Source: Sulfurovum sp. (GTDB lineage: Bacteria; Campylobacterota; Campylobacteria; Campylobacterales; Sulfurovaceae). Taken from it: a DNA stretch of 58,384 nucleotides. The notes under the pieces are model-generated. The model had not been told where the DNA came from. It did no database searches and saw only the letters and a list, made by a program, of their open reading frames with translations. The position numbers were made by a program, and so were the translations under genes. The stretch spans positions 1 through 58,384 of the forward strand of contig JAMOSB010000014.1 in assembly GCA_027068485.1 (NCBI GenBank), given 5' to 3'. This document shows positions 44,681 to 55,346 of this stretch, in pieces. Positions within the stretch are counted from its first letter, which is position 1. Each line of letters begins with the position of its first letter.

Positions 44681-44794
44681 TTATCCTTGTCTCTGTTTAT
44701 GTTTTGGATTTTTACAAATCACGCGTACGATACCTTTGCGTTTGATTACTTTACAATCTTCACACATTTTTTTAACTGATGGTCTAACCTTCAT
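44681..44794 (-). CDS. rpmJ: 50S ribosomal protein L36
   Basis: The 37-residue protein begins [20 protein letters not shown] and ends NPKHKQRQG. It keeps all four zinc ligands (C11, C14, C27, H32), so it is the zinc-containing form. The start has TAGGAG upstream. It is the first gene after the structured leader and begins the rpmJ-rpsM-rpsK-rpsD-rpoA-rplQ unit. Confidence 0.97.
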   Translation of the reverse strand: MKVRPSVKKMCEDCKVIKRKGIVRVICKNPKHKQRQG

Positions 44795-44971
44795 GGGTTA
44801 ACTCCTACGATATTTTTGCACCTAGAGTGCTTTTCTATAGACGATACACACTCATTTGTTGCGTGGATTATCGATGTAGCATAATCCAATCCTTGATTAA
44901 TCAGTGCCACTTAATCAAAGATTCTTCACGCAGTTTCCTAAAAGCCTAATGTATTAGGGAGAAGGATTATA
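44795..44971 (-). promoter_or_regulatory. Promoter and structured 5' leader of the rpmJ-rplQ operon
   Basis: On the minus strand TATAAT lies at 44971-44966, so the leader is about 165 nt. It can fold into three helices. P1 pairs TGCGTG with CACGCA (44927-44932 with 44860-44865). P2 is a 12-pair hairpin of ATCTTTGATTAA with TTAATCAAGGAT. P3 pairs TGGATTAT with ATAATCCA. Together they make a three-way junction just upstream of the ribosome-binding region. In other bacteria the alpha operon leader binds S4; whether this one does is not known. Confidence 0.6.
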
Positions 44972-45042
44972 CCCAAATAGTTATTAAGATTTTCTTATAT
45001 GGTAAGTGAGATGGGGTGGTGGAAGAAGGGGTGAGGAGAAGA

Positions 45043-45064
45043 GGATGTATGATACCATACATCC
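45043..45064 (-). terminator. Hairpin after infA
   Basis: GGATGTATG, loop ATAC, CATACATCC make a perfect nine-pair stem starting 8 bases after the infA stop. Pyrimidine-rich sequence follows, without a long T-run. It probably separates the S10-spc-infA transcript from the rpmJ operon, which has its own promoter. Confidence 0.5.
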
Positions 45065-45071
45065 CTCTCTA

Positions 45072-45290
45072 CTATTTGTATCTAAAAGTAATACGCCCTT
45101 TATCAAGACTATAGGGGGTAAGCTCAACTTTAACCTTATCTCCTGGTAGGATTTTGATATAGTGCATACGCATCTTTCCTGCGATATGACAGAGGACAAT
45201 ATGCTTGTTCTCTAGCTCTACTCTAAATGTTGCATTTGGCAACGCCTCAACTACTTTACCATCAATCTCAATGACATCATCTTTTGCCAT
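45072..45290 (-). CDS. infA: Translation initiation factor IF-1
   Basis: The 72-residue OB-fold protein starts [20 protein letters not shown] and ends [12 protein letters not shown]. It binds the A site during initiation. It lies 14 bases after map and ends the upstream transcript. Confidence 0.98.
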   Translation of the reverse strand: MAKDDVIEIDGKVVEALPNATFRVELENKHIVLCHIAGKMRMHYIKILPGDKVKVELTPYSLDKGRITFRYK

Positions 45291-45304
45291 GAATTTTCCT
45301 TTTA

Positions 45305-46066
45305 CTATATTGTTGCTTCAGTCAATATGACTGCTTTCCCATCGACTACAGCGATCTGGTGTTCATAGTGACTTGTTCGTAATCCATCTTCACTCAATAC
45401 CGACCACTTATCTTCCAATAAAAGTGGCGTTCCACTCTTTTGACAAACCATAGGCTCAAGACAAAAAACCATACCGTTTTTAATCTTGGGGCCTTGATTG
45501 GGCTTACCCTCAAGGTAGTTTGGAATATTGGGTTCATCATGTGGCTTGGTACCAATCCCATGCCCACAATAGTCTCGAAGTGGAATAAATCCTCTACTGG
45601 TAATAAACTCTTCAAGAAGTTGTGTCAACTCCTTAAAACGCATACCTGGACGAATCTGCTCAATCGTATGATAGAGGGCATCCCTAGAGCATGCGATCAA
45701 GGCTTCATCTTCTGCACTAATCGTACCAATAGCCATTGTAATAGCAGCATCACCATAGTATCCATCAAGCTTGGTACCGATATCCAACCCTAAGATATCC
45801 CCCTCTTTGATGATAGTCTCAGTGGGGACACCATGGATACAGACCTCATTGAGAGAAGTACATACCGAACCTCTGAAGCCATAGAGTCCCAAAAATGATG
45901 GGACAGCTCCTTGTTCACGAATATAAGCTTCTCCTAGCTGATCGATCTCTTTAAGTGTCATGCCTGATTTGATGGTGTTTTGAAGATATTGAAGTGTATT
46001 TCCAACGATCTCGCCAGCTCGTTTAAGCTTAGCGATCTCATCAGGTTTTCGTAATGTAATAGCCAT
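45305..46066 (-). CDS. map: Methionine aminopeptidase, type I
   Basis: The 253-residue enzyme removes the starter methionine. The metal ligands are all visible: [19 protein letters not shown] (two Asp), [18 protein letters not shown] (His), FCLEPMV (Glu) and [11 protein letters not shown] (Glu). The start overlaps the secY stop (TAATG), the usual secY-map coupling. Confidence 0.97.
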   Translation of the reverse strand: MAITLRKPDEIAKLKRAGEIVGNTLQYLQNTIKSGMTLKEIDQLGEAYIREQGAVPSFLGLYGFRGSVCTSLNEVCIHGVPTETIIKEGDILGLDIGTKLDGYYGDAAITMAIGTISAEDEALIACSRDALYHTIEQIRPGMRFKELTQLLEEFITSRGFIPLRDYCGHGIGTKPHDEPNIPNYLEGKPNQGPKIKNGMVFCLEPMVCQKSGTPLLLEDKWSVLSEDGLRTSHYEHQIAVVDGKAVILTEATI

Positions 46067-47325
46067 TAGAGACCTACATTACCCAGTGTATCATATTGAC
46101 TCATAGTTCGTTGTGCTTCGATTTTTCTCATCGTATCAAGTGCAACTTGTACAATAATCAAGACCGCAACACCTCCAAAATAGAAGCTCGCCCCCATTCC
46201 TGAAATCAACATAAACGGTATCGTAGAGATAATAGCCAAATAGACAGAGCCAGAACCCGTCAATCGACTCGCAACCTCATTTAAAAACTCTTTGGTATGC
46301 TCTCCAGGTCTAACCCCAGGGATAAATCCACCTTGTCTTTTGAGATTATCTGCAATATCTTTTGCATTAAATGCGATAGAGGCATAGAAGAATGCAAAGA
46401 ACATAATCAATAAGAAAGTCACTACATTAAAAGTGATACCACCCGGTGCCAATGAATCTGCGATTGCTGTTGCAAACTCTGAACTACTTGATTGAAGCAT
46501 GGTCAAAGGGAACATCAAAATAGCAGAAGCAAAGATCGGAGGAATAACGCCTGAAAGGTTGACTTTTACAGGAATATAGTTCATCACTCTTTTTGTCTGA
46601 TTTTGCATGATTGTCTTTCTTGAGTAGGAGATAGGAACCCGTCTCTCACCTAATTCAACATAGATAATCGCCAAGATAGTAATCAGCATAATAGCTAAGA
46701 TACCAAGGATAACCAAGAAGTTCATCTCTCCTGCATTGACGGCTCTAACCGTATTACTAATTGCCGAGGGGAGTCCAGAAACAATACCTGCAAAGATAAT
46801 CAAAGAGATACCATTACCGATACCTTTTTGTGTAATCTGTTCACCAATCCACATCAATAACATAGTTCCTGTCAACATAGAGAATGTTGTCAAAATCGTA
46901 AACTCTACAGGGTCAATCATCACGGCACTCTGTCCTGCACTACCTGTCATACTCTGAAGTCCCATAGAGACACCAATCGCTTGAACAATAGTAATAAAGA
47001 TGGTGAAATAACGGATAATTTGCATATACTTCTGCATACCATCACGCTCTTTTTTCATCTGTCCGAGTGTGGGGAATGTCGCAGCAAGAAGTTCCATGAC
47101 AATGGAAGCAGTAATATAAGGCATAATACCTAAGGAGATGATACTCATACGCTCAACGGCACCACCAGAGAACATATTTGCCATACCTGTGATACCACCG
47201 GGGCTATCAAAGAGCCCTTTGATAACATCGAGATCAACACCCGGCGTAGGAACATAGGCTAAAACTCTATACGCAAATAGAAATCCTAAAGTAATAAGGA
47301 TTTTTTGAGTTAAAGCGTTACCCAT
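46066..47325 (-). CDS. secY: Protein translocase channel SecY
   Basis: The 419-residue channel has ten transmembrane helices. Typical pieces are YVPTPGVDLDVIKGLF, LGIMPYITASIVMELL, KGIGNGISLIIFAGIVSGLP and the cytoplasmic loop GERRVPISYSRKTI. The plug and gating helices are in place. It lies 2 bases after rplO. Confidence 0.97.
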   Translation of the reverse strand: MGNALTQKILITLGFLFAYRVLAYVPTPGVDLDVIKGLFDSPGGITGMANMFSGGAVERMSIISLGIMPYITASIVMELLAATFPTLGQMKKERDGMQKYMQIIRYFTIFITIVQAIGVSMGLQSMTGSAGQSAVMIDPVEFTILTTFSMLTGTMLLMWIGEQITQKGIGNGISLIIFAGIVSGLPSAISNTVRAVNAGEMNFLVILGILAIMLITILAIIYVELGERRVPISYSRKTIMQNQTKRVMNYIPVKVNLSGVIPPIFASAILMFPLTMLQSSSSEFATAIADSLAPGGITFNVVTFLLIMFFAFFYASIAFNAKDIADNLKRQGGFIPGVRPGEHTKEFLNEVASRLTGSGSVYLAIISTIPFMLISGMGASFYFGGVAVLIIVQVALDTMRKIEAQRTMSQYDTLGNVGL

Positions 47326-47327
47326 GA

Positions 47328-47726
47328 TTATTTTCCGCTTGTTGTAACAGCGTCGTCTTTGATCTTAGCAGCAAGCTCTCTTGCAGAAGCACCAATCAAC
47401 TTTACTCTCGTTACAGTTTTAGCAAGCTTATGAACAGACTTGATTGACTCAAGTGTGATCTCTTCAAGTGCTGCAACCACTTTAATCTTTTCAACATTGA
47501 TTACATATGGCTTCTCTACTCTAGAGGTGAAACCAATCTTAGGAAGTCTTTTTTGGAGTGGCATCTGTCCACCCTCAAAACCTCTTTTTCTGCTGTAACC
47601 TGTTCTAGATTTTTGACCTTTGTTACCGCGTCCAGCTGTTTTACCTGTACCTGAACCTTGACCACGACCGACTCTTTTTCTATTACGAGTGGATCCTGGA
47701 GCAGGTTGTAAATTATGTAAACCCAT
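47328..47726 (-). CDS. rplO: 50S ribosomal protein L15
   Basis: The 132-residue protein has the glycine/arginine-rich N-terminal extension ([20 protein letters not shown]) that threads into 23S rRNA, followed by [18 protein letters not shown]. Only 10 bases separate it from rpsE, so rpmD (L30), usual at this spot, is missing. Confidence 0.97.
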   Translation of the reverse strand: MGLHNLQPAPGSTRNRKRVGRGQGSGTGKTAGRGNKGQKSRTGYSRKRGFEGGQMPLQKRLPKIGFTSRVEKPYVINVEKIKVVAALEEITLESIKSVHKLAKTVTRVKLIGASARELAAKIKDDAVTTSGK

Positions 47727-47736
47727 ACTTACCCCC

Positions 47737-48180
47737 TTACGCTTTGATTCTAGTAAGTGCTTGGATTGTTGCTCTTACTAGGTTATTTGGGTTGTTAGAA
47801 CCAATTGATTTACTAAGAACATCTTGGATTCCAGCAAGCTCAAGTACTGGTCTAGCAGCACCACCAGCGATTACCCCTGTACCTTCTGATGCAGGTCTAA
47901 GTACAATTCTACTTGCATTGAATTTGTGTTCAATGTCATGTGCAATTGTTGTCCCTTTGATGTTGATAGTTACAAGGTTTTTGTGTGCATCATCTACGGC
48001 TTTCTTAATCGCATCAGGTACCTCTTTGGCTTTACCAAATCCGTATCCAACTGTACCGTTTTTGTTACCGATGACAACCAATGCAGTAAATCTAAATCTT
48101 CTACCACCCTTGACAACCTTAACAACACGACCGATATTAACGATTACCTCTTCAAACTCTTTTTCTATTTCTTCCATCAT
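47737..48180 (-). CDS. rpsE: 30S ribosomal protein S5
   Basis: The 147-residue protein carries [20 protein letters not shown] and [20 protein letters not shown], the double-stranded-RNA-binding part, and the C-terminal [20 protein letters not shown]. Two ATGs start it; either fits. Confidence 0.97.
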   Translation of the reverse strand: MMEEIEKEFEEVIVNIGRVVKVVKGGRRFRFTALVVIGNKNGTVGYGFGKAKEVPDAIKKAVDDAHKNLVTINIKGTTIAHDIEHKFNASRIVLRPASEGTGVIAGGAARPVLELAGIQDVLSKSIGSNNPNNLVRATIQALTRIKA

Positions 48181-48186
48181 GCTTCC

Positions 48187-48543
48187 TTAAAACTTAATTC
48201 CGGCTTCTCTAAGCGCATCAGCAAATGATGCAACAACACCGTGGTAAAGGTAACCATTTCTGTCGAAAACAACATTTTCAATGTTTTTAGAAGCAAGATT
48301 TTTCGCCATTTCGACAGCTACTTTTTTGACATCTTCTCTGTTTGATTTGAGTCCAAGCTTTCTACCATCAACGGATGCAAGTGTTGTACCCGTATTATCA
48401 TCAATCGCTTGAGCATAGAAGTGTTTGTTTGACTTAAATATTGTTAATCTTGGAAGTGTGTCAGTTCCAAAGATCTTACCTCTTACTCTCGCTTTTCTCT
48501 GAGCACGAAGTTTATTTTTTCTTTTTTGAATACTTTTTAACAT
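48187..48543 (-). CDS. rplR: 50S ribosomal protein L18
   Basis: The 118-residue 5S-rRNA-binding protein has the basic N-terminus ([20 protein letters not shown]) and the core [19 protein letters not shown]. It ends [19 protein letters not shown], the family end. 10 bases separate it from rplF. Confidence 0.97.
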   Translation of the reverse strand: MLKSIQKRKNKLRAQRKARVRGKIFGTDTLPRLTIFKSNKHFYAQAIDDNTGTTLASVDGRKLGLKSNREDVKKVAVEMAKNLASKNIENVVFDRNGYLYHGVVASFADALREAGIKF

Positions 48544-48553
48544 CTACTGCCCC

Positions 48554-49090
48554 TTACTTACCAGCTGCTTTACCAGCTTTTCTGATGATCACTTCATCGG
48601 TATACTTCACACCTTTACCTTTGTATGGCTCTGGTGGTCTGAATTCTCTAATCTCTGCAGCTGCTTGACCTACGGCTTGCTTATCTGTACCTTTAACGGT
48701 TACGATGTTTTTAGTTACAGTGATTTCAAGCTCATCAGGGATAGCAAACTGAATTGGGTGAGAGTGACCAAGCTGAAGGTTCAACATTTTACCTTCAACG
48801 GCAGCTCTATACCCAACACCATTGATCTCAAGAGATTTTTCATACCCTTTATCAAGACCAATAATAATGTTGTTAAAGAGTGCTCTATAAGTACCCCAGT
48901 ATGCTGCATCTTGCTTCTCTTCACCTACTCTAGCGAAAGTGACTTCTGAACCATCGATGCTAATCTCAACTCGTCCATGAGTCTCAAGTCTTTTTTCAAG
49001 ATTGCCCTTCTTAGCCACGAGACATGTACCGTCAAGTGATACCTCAATACCACTTGCTACCGTTACGGGTCTTTTTCCTACTCTTGACAT
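48554..49090 (-). CDS. rplF: 50S ribosomal protein L6
   Basis: The 178-residue protein has the two homologous L6 domains and the C-terminal signature RPPEPYKGKGVKYTDEVII. The beginning MSRVGKRPVTVASGIEVSL is standard. It binds near the factor-binding site of the large subunit. Confidence 0.98.
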   Translation of the reverse strand: MSRVGKRPVTVASGIEVSLDGTCLVAKKGNLEKRLETHGRVEISIDGSEVTFARVGEEKQDAAYWGTYRALFNNIIIGLDKGYEKSLEINGVGYRAAVEGKMLNLQLGHSHPIQFAIPDELEITVTKNIVTVKGTDKQAVGQAAAEIREFRPPEPYKGKGVKYTDEVIIRKAGKAAGK

Positions 49091-49099
49091 CTTCTCTCC

Positions 49100-49492
49100 T
49101 TACCAAATACTACAGATTACTTCGCCACCAATTCCACGCTTAAACGCTTCATCATTAGCAAGAACACCTTGGCTAGTTGAAACTACCAAAGTACCATATC
49201 CGTTTTTAAATGTTCTAATATCATCTTTACCTTGGTGTACACGACGACCAGGCTTAGAGATCTTTTTAAGTTCATTAATCACGCTTTTTTCATTTTCGTC
49301 ATATTTAAGAACCACTTTAATTGTCTTTTTGTTTCCATCTTCTTTCACTTTGAAACTCTCAAGGTACCCTTTGTCTACCAAAATAGACACCGTTGCCTCA
49401 ATCATCTTTGAGTGAAGAAGTGTTGTAACATCTAGTCTTCTTTGTGCAGCATTTCTGATACGAGTCAGAGAATCTGCCATTATATCTGTCAT
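49100..49492 (-). CDS. rpsH: 30S ribosomal protein S8
   Basis: I start it at the ATG at 49492 ([20 protein letters not shown]), preceded by GGAGAAG; the ATG just before is equally possible and a longer upstream frame lacks family support. The end [20 protein letters not shown] matches S8. About 130 residues. Confidence 0.96.
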   Translation of the reverse strand: MTDIMADSLTRIRNAAQRRLDVTTLLHSKMIEATVSILVDKGYLESFKVKEDGNKKTIKVVLKYDENEKSVINELKKISKPGRRVHQGKDDIRTFKNGYGTLVVSTSQGVLANDEAFKRGIGGEVICSIW

Positions 49493-49508
49493 CATCTTTT
49501 TCTTCTCC

Positions 49509-49694
49509 TTACCAGCTTGCTTTACGCATACCAGGAATAAGACCTTCATTGGCCATTTTTCTTAAACACACACGACAAAGACCAAAGTCTCTGTATACTG
49601 AGTGAGGTCTACCACAAATGTTACATCTTGTATATGCTTGCGTAGAGAATTTTGCTTTTCTCTTCTGCTTAGCTATCATTGATTTCTTAGCCAT
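49509..49694 (-). CDS. rpsN: 30S ribosomal protein S14, zinc type
   Basis: The 61-residue short form has two CxxC pairs (CNIC and CRVC around [12 protein letters not shown]), so it binds zinc. It ends [13 protein letters not shown]. It overlaps rplE by one base. Confidence 0.97.
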   Translation of the reverse strand: MAKKSMIAKQKRKAKFSTQAYTRCNICGRPHSVYRDFGLCRVCLRKMANEGLIPGMRKASW

Positions 49695-50239
49695 TAGTTT
49701 CTCCCTTTAGCAAAAGGCATACCAAGCTTTTCTAAAAGCGCGAAACCTTCTTTATCTGATTCAGTACTGGTTACGATTGTAATATTCATACCATGTGTCT
49801 TAATCACTTTATCAAACTCAACTTCTGGAAACATCAACTGCTCTTGAAGACCGAAGTTATAGTTACCTCTACCATCAAAACCTTTTCTTGGTGTACCTCT
49901 AAAGTCTTTTACTCTAGGAAGAGAGATAGAGACAAGTTTATCAAAGAAGTTATACATATTGTCCCCTCTAAGTGTCACTCTAATTCCTGTTGGTGCACCC
50001 TCTCTTGCCTTAAATCCAGCAACAGATTTTTTAGCGTTGACGATAACTGCTTTTTGTCCTGCAATTAGTGAAATAGTATCTGCCATATTTGCGATAAGTT
50101 TATTATCCTTACCCTCTTCACCAGCACCTACGGAGATCACTATTTTTTCAAGCTTAGGAGTCTGCATCGGGTTAGTAATCCCACACTCTTCTCTTAGTGC
50201 AGGAACGATGTCATTGTACTTTTGCTTCATTCTACTCAT
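49694..50239 (-). CDS. rplE: 50S ribosomal protein L5
   Basis: The 181-residue 5S-rRNA-binding protein contains [40 protein letters not shown] and [20 protein letters not shown]. Length and ends are normal. Confidence 0.98.
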   Translation of the reverse strand: MSRMKQKYNDIVPALREECGITNPMQTPKLEKIVISVGAGEEGKDNKLIANMADTISLIAGQKAVIVNAKKSVAGFKAREGAPTGIRVTLRGDNMYNFFDKLVSISLPRVKDFRGTPRKGFDGRGNYNFGLQEQLMFPEVEFDKVIKTHGMNITIVTSTESDKEGFALLEKLGMPFAKGRN

Positions 50240-50243
50240 AAGA

Positions 50244-50477
50244 TTATGCCTCTACTTTTTTTACATTTGAGATATGGATAGGCATCTCTTTGTTGTCAAA
50301 TCCACCCTCTTTGTTCTGCTCGCTTGGTTTAACAGCTTTTTTAGCCATCTTACAACCCGAAACGATCACAGCATCTTTTTTAGTAAGAACTTGAAGAACC
50401 TCTCCAGTTTTACCTTTGTCATCACCAGCGATAACCATTACTTGATCACCTTTTTTGATTTTGAATGTTTTTGCCAT
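50244..50477 (-). CDS. rplX: 50S ribosomal protein L24
   Basis: The ATG at 50477 gives [20 protein letters not shown], the standard L24 start with its KOW motif; the GGAGG ribosome-binding site lies inside the end of rplN. The frame is open ten codons further upstream but that part belongs to rplN. 77 residues, slightly shorter than E. coli L24. Confidence 0.96.
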   Translation of the reverse strand: MAKTFKIKKGDQVMVIAGDDKGKTGEVLQVLTKKDAVIVSGCKMAKKAVKPSEQNKEGGFDNKEMPIHISNVKKVEA

Positions 50478-50478
50478 A

Positions 50479-50847
50479 CTACCATACCTCCGGAGCAAGT
50501 GATACAATCTTCATAAACCCTGCATATCTAGCCTCACGACTTACAGGACCAAAAATACGCGTACCAATAGGCTCTTTTTTATCATCGATAATAACTGCTG
50601 CATTGTCATCAAAACGGATAAGTGAACCATTTTCTCTCTGGATCTCTTTTTTTGTTCTTACGACAACGGCTTTAACAACCTTACCTTTTTTAATTTTTCC
50701 TGTTGGAAGTGCTTTCTTTACAGAAGCAACGATCACATCACCTACAGATGCATATCTTCTCTTAGAACCACCAAGAACTTTGATACACATAATCTCTTTT
50801 GCACCAGAGTTATCTGCTACATTTAATCTAGTAAAACCTTGGATCAT
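50479..50847 (-). CDS. rplN: 50S ribosomal protein L14
   Basis: The 122-residue protein starts [20 protein letters not shown] and contains [20 protein letters not shown] and [20 protein letters not shown]. It forms part of the intersubunit face. It overlaps rpsQ by one base. Confidence 0.98.
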   Translation of the reverse strand: MIQGFTRLNVADNSGAKEIMCIKVLGGSKRRYASVGDVIVASVKKALPTGKIKKGKVVKAVVVRTKKEIQRENGSLIRFDDNAAVIIDDKKEPIGTRIFGPVSREARYAGFMKIVSLAPEVW

Positions 50848-51095
50848 TACACTTCTCCTCTTTTCACGATTTCAAGAAGTCTGAAACTTTTTGTTTTTGA
50901 AAGTGGTCTACACTCAATAGCAGTCACTGTATCTCCAACATTAATGTCATTTTTCTCATCATGGATAAGGTATTTCTTAAATCTTTTTACTGTTTTGTGA
51001 TATCTTGGGTGGAGAACTCTTCTCTCAACCAAGACAGTGGCTGTTTTATCACCCGCTTTTTTAATCACACTACCTGTTATTTGTCTTTTTGGCAT
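50847..51095 (-). CDS. rpsQ: 30S ribosomal protein S17
   Basis: The 82-residue OB-fold protein has [20 protein letters not shown] and the family block [20 protein letters not shown]. It binds the 5' domain of 16S rRNA. Confidence 0.97.
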   Translation of the reverse strand: MPKRQITGSVIKKAGDKTATVLVERRVLHPRYHKTVKRFKKYLIHDEKNDINVGDTVTAIECRPLSKTKSFRLLEIVKRGEV

Positions 51096-51105
51096 AAATA
51101 ATCCC

Positions 51106-51297
51106 TTACTTCGATCTAGCAGCAGTCAATGCTGTCTGGATTCTTGCGATATCTTTTTTCGCTACTCTCAACTCAGTAGTGTTTGTAAGCTGCATAGTTT
51201 TCTGCTTTGCTTTAAGTGTAAACAACTCGAGTTTTTTCTCTTTGAGCATCTCTAGAAGATCTGCTTCAGTTTTCTCTTTCAAATCAATATAGTTCAT
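51106..51297 (-). CDS. rpmC: 50S ribosomal protein L29
   Basis: The 63-residue two-helix protein has [20 protein letters not shown] and [16 protein letters not shown]. It lies by the tunnel exit. Its start overlaps the end of rplP by 14 bases. Confidence 0.96.
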   Translation of the reverse strand: MNYIDLKEKTEADLLEMLKEKKLELFTLKAKQKTMQLTNTTELRVAKKDIARIQTALTAARSK

Positions 51298-51709
51298 TTG
51301 TATCCTTTAAAGCGATGATTTTACACTTAAATGGCATCTTATGAATTGCGAGTGTCAATGCTTCTCTTGCAAGCTCTTCATTTACACCTGCCATCTCAAA
51401 GATAATTCTACCTGGCTTGATATTCATTACCCATCTATCAACCGCACCTTTACCTTTACCCATTCTTGTTTCCAATGGTTTAGCAGTCAAAGGCTTATCA
51501 GGGAAAACTCTAATCCAAGTTTTACCTGTTCTGTTGATTTTTCTTGTCATTGTAATACGCGCTGCTTCAATCTGTCTAGAGTCAATTCTACCAGCCTCTA
51601 CAGCTTTGATTGCAATATCACCAAACTCAATTTTGTTGCCTCTGAAAGATTTACCGCGATTACGGCCTTTCATCTGCTTTCTCCACTTCGTTCTTTTAGG
51701 CATCAACAT
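51284..51709 (-). CDS. rplP: 50S ribosomal protein L16
   Basis: The 141-residue protein begins [20 protein letters not shown] and contains [20 protein letters not shown] and [20 protein letters not shown]. It helps position the A-site tRNA. Two bases separate it from rpsC. Confidence 0.98.
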   Translation of the reverse strand: MLMPKRTKWRKQMKGRNRGKSFRGNKIEFGDIAIKAVEAGRIDSRQIEAARITMTRKINRTGKTWIRVFPDKPLTAKPLETRMGKGKGAVDRWVMNIKPGRIIFEMAGVNEELAREALTLAIHKMPFKCKIIALKDTNELY

Positions 51710-51711
51710 AA

Positions 51712-52410
51712 CTATTCACCTCTTCTTTTAGATGGTCTACGCCCACCTTTTTTCTCTTCTTTTGGCTCTGCTTGAATCCCTTTAGCGAGTACTTCACCTT
51801 TGAAGATCCATACTTTAATACCAATGATTCCATAAGTAGTATGTGCTTCAGCAAAACCATAATCGATTTTTGCTCTTAGTGTATGAAGAGGTACTCTACC
51901 CTCAAGATACCACTCAGTTCTTGCCATTTCAGCACCACCAAGTCTACCAGATACAGAGATTTTGATCCCTTTTGCACCTGATTTCAATGCACCTTGAATC
52001 ACTTTTTTCATCGCTCTTCTAAAGGCAACTCTTCTCTCTAGTTGAGTCGCAACATTCTCAGCAGCCAATTGACCTGATGCTTGAGGACGCTTCTCTTCTT
52101 TGATATTGATAGAGACATCTTTACCAAGCATTTTAATAAGTGTCGCTTTCAACTTCTCAATATCCGCACCTTTTTTCCCGATAATGATACCAGGTCTTGC
52201 TGTTACGATATTGATTCTTAGCTTCTTAACAGTTCTTTCGATGATGATGTTAGAGACACCTGCATAGAAAAGCTCTTTTTTAAGAAACTTTCTGATTTTG
52301 TAATCTTCAGCGATAAAATCAGCTGTTCTACTTTTAGCTGGGAACCATCTTGATTCCCAGTTTCTGTTGATACCAAGTCTAAGACCTATAGGATTTACTT
52401 TTTGACCCAT
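51712..52410 (-). CDS. rpsC: 30S ribosomal protein S3
   Basis: The 232-residue protein starts [20 protein letters not shown]. It has the KH domain ([20 protein letters not shown]) and the C-terminal half [20 protein letters not shown]. The tail is basic ([12 protein letters not shown]). It forms part of the mRNA entry tunnel. Confidence 0.98.
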   Translation of the reverse strand: MGQKVNPIGLRLGINRNWESRWFPAKSRTADFIAEDYKIRKFLKKELFYAGVSNIIIERTVKKLRINIVTARPGIIIGKKGADIEKLKATLIKMLGKDVSINIKEEKRPQASGQLAAENVATQLERRVAFRRAMKKVIQGALKSGAKGIKISVSGRLGGAEMARTEWYLEGRVPLHTLRAKIDYGFAEAHTTYGIIGIKVWIFKGEVLAKGIQAEPKEEKKGGRRPSKRRGE

Positions 52411-52411
52411 A

Positions 52412-52750
52412 TTATGCGTTCTCCTCAGTGTTTTTAACTATGCCAACTTCTACCAAGATATGTGCTGTTGGTTTGATAATTTTAGATGCTGTACCTCTAG
52501 CTCTTGGTCTCCATCTCTTCATTACAGCTGCTTTATCAACTCTACAAGAAGTAATTGTTACCTCTTCAGGTTCATAATCACCGTTTGCTACCGCAGATGC
52601 GATAACTTTTGAGATGATTCCTGCTGCTTTGTTAGGCATAAACTCAAGCGAAGCCAATGCGAGCTCTGCGTTCATCCCTTGTACTTCTCTTGCAATAAGT
52701 CTTGCTTTAGTAGGAGAAACTCTTACAAATTTCAATAGTGCTCTACTCAT
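52412..52750 (-). CDS. rplV: 50S ribosomal protein L22
   Basis: The 112-residue protein has [20 protein letters not shown] and the tunnel hairpin [20 protein letters not shown]. One base separates it from rpsS and rpsC on either side. Confidence 0.98.
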   Translation of the reverse strand: MSRALLKFVRVSPTKARLIAREVQGMNAELALASLEFMPNKAAGIISKVIASAVANGDYEPEEVTITSCRVDKAAVMKRWRPRARGTASKIIKPTAHILVEVGIVKNTEENA

Positions 52751-52751
52751 A

Positions 52752-53030
52752 TTAACCTACCTTCTTCTGAACAGAACCTTTATGGCCCTTAAATGTTCTT
52801 GTTGGTGAAAATTCACCCAACTTGTATCCTACATGGTTCTCTGTAATAAATACAGGGATAAACTGTCGTCCATTATGTACATTGATAGTCAAACCAATAA
52901 ACTCAGGGAAAATCACAGATCTTCTTGACCAAGTTTTAATAGGTTTTTTAGAACCCTCTTCTTTTGCTTTAAGCACTTTTTTCATGAGGTGACCATCGAT
53001 AAATGGACCTTTTTTTGTCGATCTTGCCAT
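52752..53030 (-). CDS. rpsS: 30S ribosomal protein S19
   Basis: The 92-residue head protein starts [20 protein letters not shown] and has [20 protein letters not shown] and [18 protein letters not shown]. Normal length. Confidence 0.98.
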   Translation of the reverse strand: MARSTKKGPFIDGHLMKKVLKAKEEGSKKPIKTWSRRSVIFPEFIGLTINVHNGRQFIPVFITENHVGYKLGEFSPTRTFKGHKGSVQKKVG

Positions 53031-53041
53031 ATCTTAGCCCC

Positions 53042-53872
53042 TTATTTCTTTTTCTTTCTAGAGATAATTAACTTATCACTTGCTTGTTTTCTACGCGTTT
53101 TAAACCCTTTAGCTGGAGTACCCCATGGAGATACTGGATGTCTACCAGAGTTTGTCTTACCTTCACCACCACCGTGTGGGTGATCGATTGGGTTCATCGC
53201 AGAACCACGAGTCTGAGGTCTGATACCTCTATGTCTACTTCTACCCGCTTTACCAACCACTTCGTTAGCGATCTCTTCATTACCGATAGTACCGATAGTT
53301 GCGAGACACTCACCAAGAACATATCTCATCTCACCTGATGGAAGTCTAAGTGAAACATACTTACCATCTCTACCCATGATTTGAGCATATGCACCCGCAG
53401 AACGAGCCATCTGACCACCATGACCTGGGCTCATTTCGATATTGTGTACCAATGTACCAATAGGAATAGCTTTAAGTTTCATTGCGTTACCAGTCTTGAT
53501 ATCAAGTCCTGACTCTGCTGACATAATCTTAGTACCTACTGTCAACCCTTTTGGTTGAAGTACATATCTTCTATCACCATCTGTATACTTAACCAAACAG
53601 ATTCTACAGTTTCTATATGGGTCATACTCGATTGTTGCTACTGTACCTTCAACATTAAATTTATTTCGTTTAAAGTCGATGATTCTGTAGAGTTTCTTAG
53701 CCCCTGCCTCTCTGTGACGAGAAGTGATTCTACCATTTGAGTTTCTACCTGCTGATCTTGGAAGATTTTTAAGTAGAGCTCTTACAGTTGGTTTAGAGGT
53801 AATATCTTTACTATCAAGGTTTGTCATCCAACGACGCGCCGGAGTTATCGGTCTATATGATTTCATTGCCAT
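53042..53872 (-). CDS. rplB: 50S ribosomal protein L2
   Basis: The 276-residue protein has [39 protein letters not shown] and the catalytic-centre loop [20 protein letters not shown] with its conserved His. It ends [17 protein letters not shown]. It contacts the peptidyl-transferase centre. Confidence 0.98.
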   Translation of the reverse strand: MAMKSYRPITPARRWMTNLDSKDITSKPTVRALLKNLPRSAGRNSNGRITSRHREAGAKKLYRIIDFKRNKFNVEGTVATIEYDPYRNCRICLVKYTDGDRRYVLQPKGLTVGTKIMSAESGLDIKTGNAMKLKAIPIGTLVHNIEMSPGHGGQMARSAGAYAQIMGRDGKYVSLRLPSGEMRYVLGECLATIGTIGNEEIANEVVGKAGRSRHRGIRPQTRGSAMNPIDHPHGGGEGKTNSGRHPVSPWGTPAKGFKTRRKQASDKLIISRKKKK

Positions 53873-53882
53873 TTTCTACTCC

Positions 53883-54164
53883 TTATACCGCTAAACTTTC
53901 GATTTTTGCATCTTCTGGAAGTGTGACATAGAACTTTTTAAGATCTGGTCTTTTCCCTTCGATACCTTTAAATCTCTTCACTTTACCGTTCACTCTCATA
54001 GAGTTTACTTTAAGTGGATTGATCCCGAAGAACTCTTTAAATACTTCTTTAAGACCATTCTTAGTCATTCTAGGACTTGTTTGCACTACGATAACACCAT
54101 GCTCTTGAAGATCAATACTCTTCTCTGTGTACATAATTGCTTTAATATCTGTAATATCTGCCAT
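53883..54164 (-). CDS. rplW: 50S ribosomal protein L23
   Basis: The 93-residue tunnel-exit protein contains [20 protein letters not shown] and [20 protein letters not shown]. It offers the docking site for SRP and trigger factor. One base separates it from rplD. Confidence 0.97.
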   Translation of the reverse strand: MADITDIKAIMYTEKSIDLQEHGVIVVQTSPRMTKNGLKEVFKEFFGINPLKVNSMRVNGKVKRFKGIEGKRPDLKKFYVTLPEDAKIESLAV

Positions 54165-54165
54165 C

Positions 54166-54756
54166 TTAAGCCTCTTTTGTCAATTTATCAAATACTGCTT
54201 TTTCAATCACTATAGAGTGATAAGCAGCAGCAAGGTAAGCGTTAAGCTCATTTGCTTCAATAAGATATGCGTTTTGAAGATTTCTAAATGCCAAGAAAGT
54301 CTTGTCATCTATCATCTCTTTTACGACCAATACATCTCTCTGCTCAAGACCATTTACAAATGCCAATGCATCTTTTGTCTTACCTGACTCAATAGCGATA
54401 CTATCAACAACAAATAGTTTCTCATTGGCAGCCATCTCAGCAATTGCATGCATCAAGGCAAGTCTCTTCTGCTTTTTGTTGACTTTTTGGTTATAGTTTT
54501 TGTTGGTACTTGGTCCAAATGCAACACCACCACCTACAAAAATAGGAGATCTAGTAGAACCGGCTCTCGCACGACCGCCACCTTTTTGTGCCCATGGCTT
54601 CTTACCACCACCACTTACAGCAGATCTATTTTTAGTCTGTGCTGTATTGGCTCTAAGCCCTGCTGCATATGCTTTACAGTAGAGGTAGAGATTATGTGGG
54701 TGTACTTCCAAAAACGCTTGTGGCAAATCACTTGTTTTAATTACTGTTGTACTCAT
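54166..54756 (-). CDS. rplD: 50S ribosomal protein L4
   Basis: The 196-residue protein has the long tunnel loop [20 protein letters not shown] and [20 protein letters not shown]. In E. coli L4 represses the S10 operon through its leader; a leader with several hairpins is present upstream of rpsJ here. It touches rplC by one base. Confidence 0.98.
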   Translation of the reverse strand: MSTTVIKTSDLPQAFLEVHPHNLYLYCKAYAAGLRANTAQTKNRSAVSGGGKKPWAQKGGGRARAGSTRSPIFVGGGVAFGPSTNKNYNQKVNKKQKRLALMHAIAEMAANEKLFVVDSIAIESGKTKDALAFVNGLEQRDVLVVKEMIDDKTFLAFRNLQNAYLIEANELNAYLAAAYHSIVIEKAVFDKLTKEA

Positions 54757-55337
54757 TATTTAACTATCCTAACCAATCCGCGTGAACCATTTGCTCCTGG
54801 GATTGAACCTTTTAATACTAAAATTCCATTCTCTGTGTCAAATGAGATAACATCATTTTTCACAGTGACTTGTGTGTTACCATACTGTCCAGGCATCTTT
54901 TTACCTTTTTGGACACGCCCTGGCCACTCAGCATTACCAATTGAACCGATTCTTCTACCAAATCTATGTCCGTGTGAACCAGGTCCACCAGAGAATCCGT
55001 GACGCTTCATACCACCTTGGAATCCTCTACCTTTAGTGTTTAAAGATGTTTTTACCAATGTTGCTTCAGCCAATGCTGCTGGATTCAAGTCACCCGCCTC
55101 AGTACCTTCAGCTACTTCGATAGTCATAAATTTGTTAAACTCTTTAGAGACACCAAATTTAGTCTGCTGACCTTCAATACTCTTATTTAGTTTTTTGCTT
55201 GAGTTATAAGCAACAAGTGCTTTCCCGTCTTCTCTCACTTCACAAACTTTCGCCTCAACGACTTTTAGAAGTGTAACTGGAACACTTGGTACTTCAACAG
55301 TTCTGCTCATACCAATTTTTTCTACGATAAATTCCAT
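54756..55337 (-). CDS. rplC: 50S ribosomal protein L3
   Basis: The 193-residue protein has the loop [20 protein letters not shown] followed by [20 protein letters not shown], which reaches the peptidyl-transferase centre and holds the conserved Gln that can be methylated. The N-terminal part starts [20 protein letters not shown]. Confidence 0.97.
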   Translation of the reverse strand: MEFIVEKIGMSRTVEVPSVPVTLLKVVEAKVCEVREDGKALVAYNSSKKLNKSIEGQQTKFGVSKEFNKFMTIEVAEGTEAGDLNPAALAEATLVKTSLNTKGRGFQGGMKRHGFSGGPGSHGHRFGRRIGSIGNAEWPGRVQKGKKMPGQYGNTQVTVKNDVISFDTENGILVLKGSIPGANGSRGLVRIVK

Positions 55338-55346
55338 TCTCTACTC

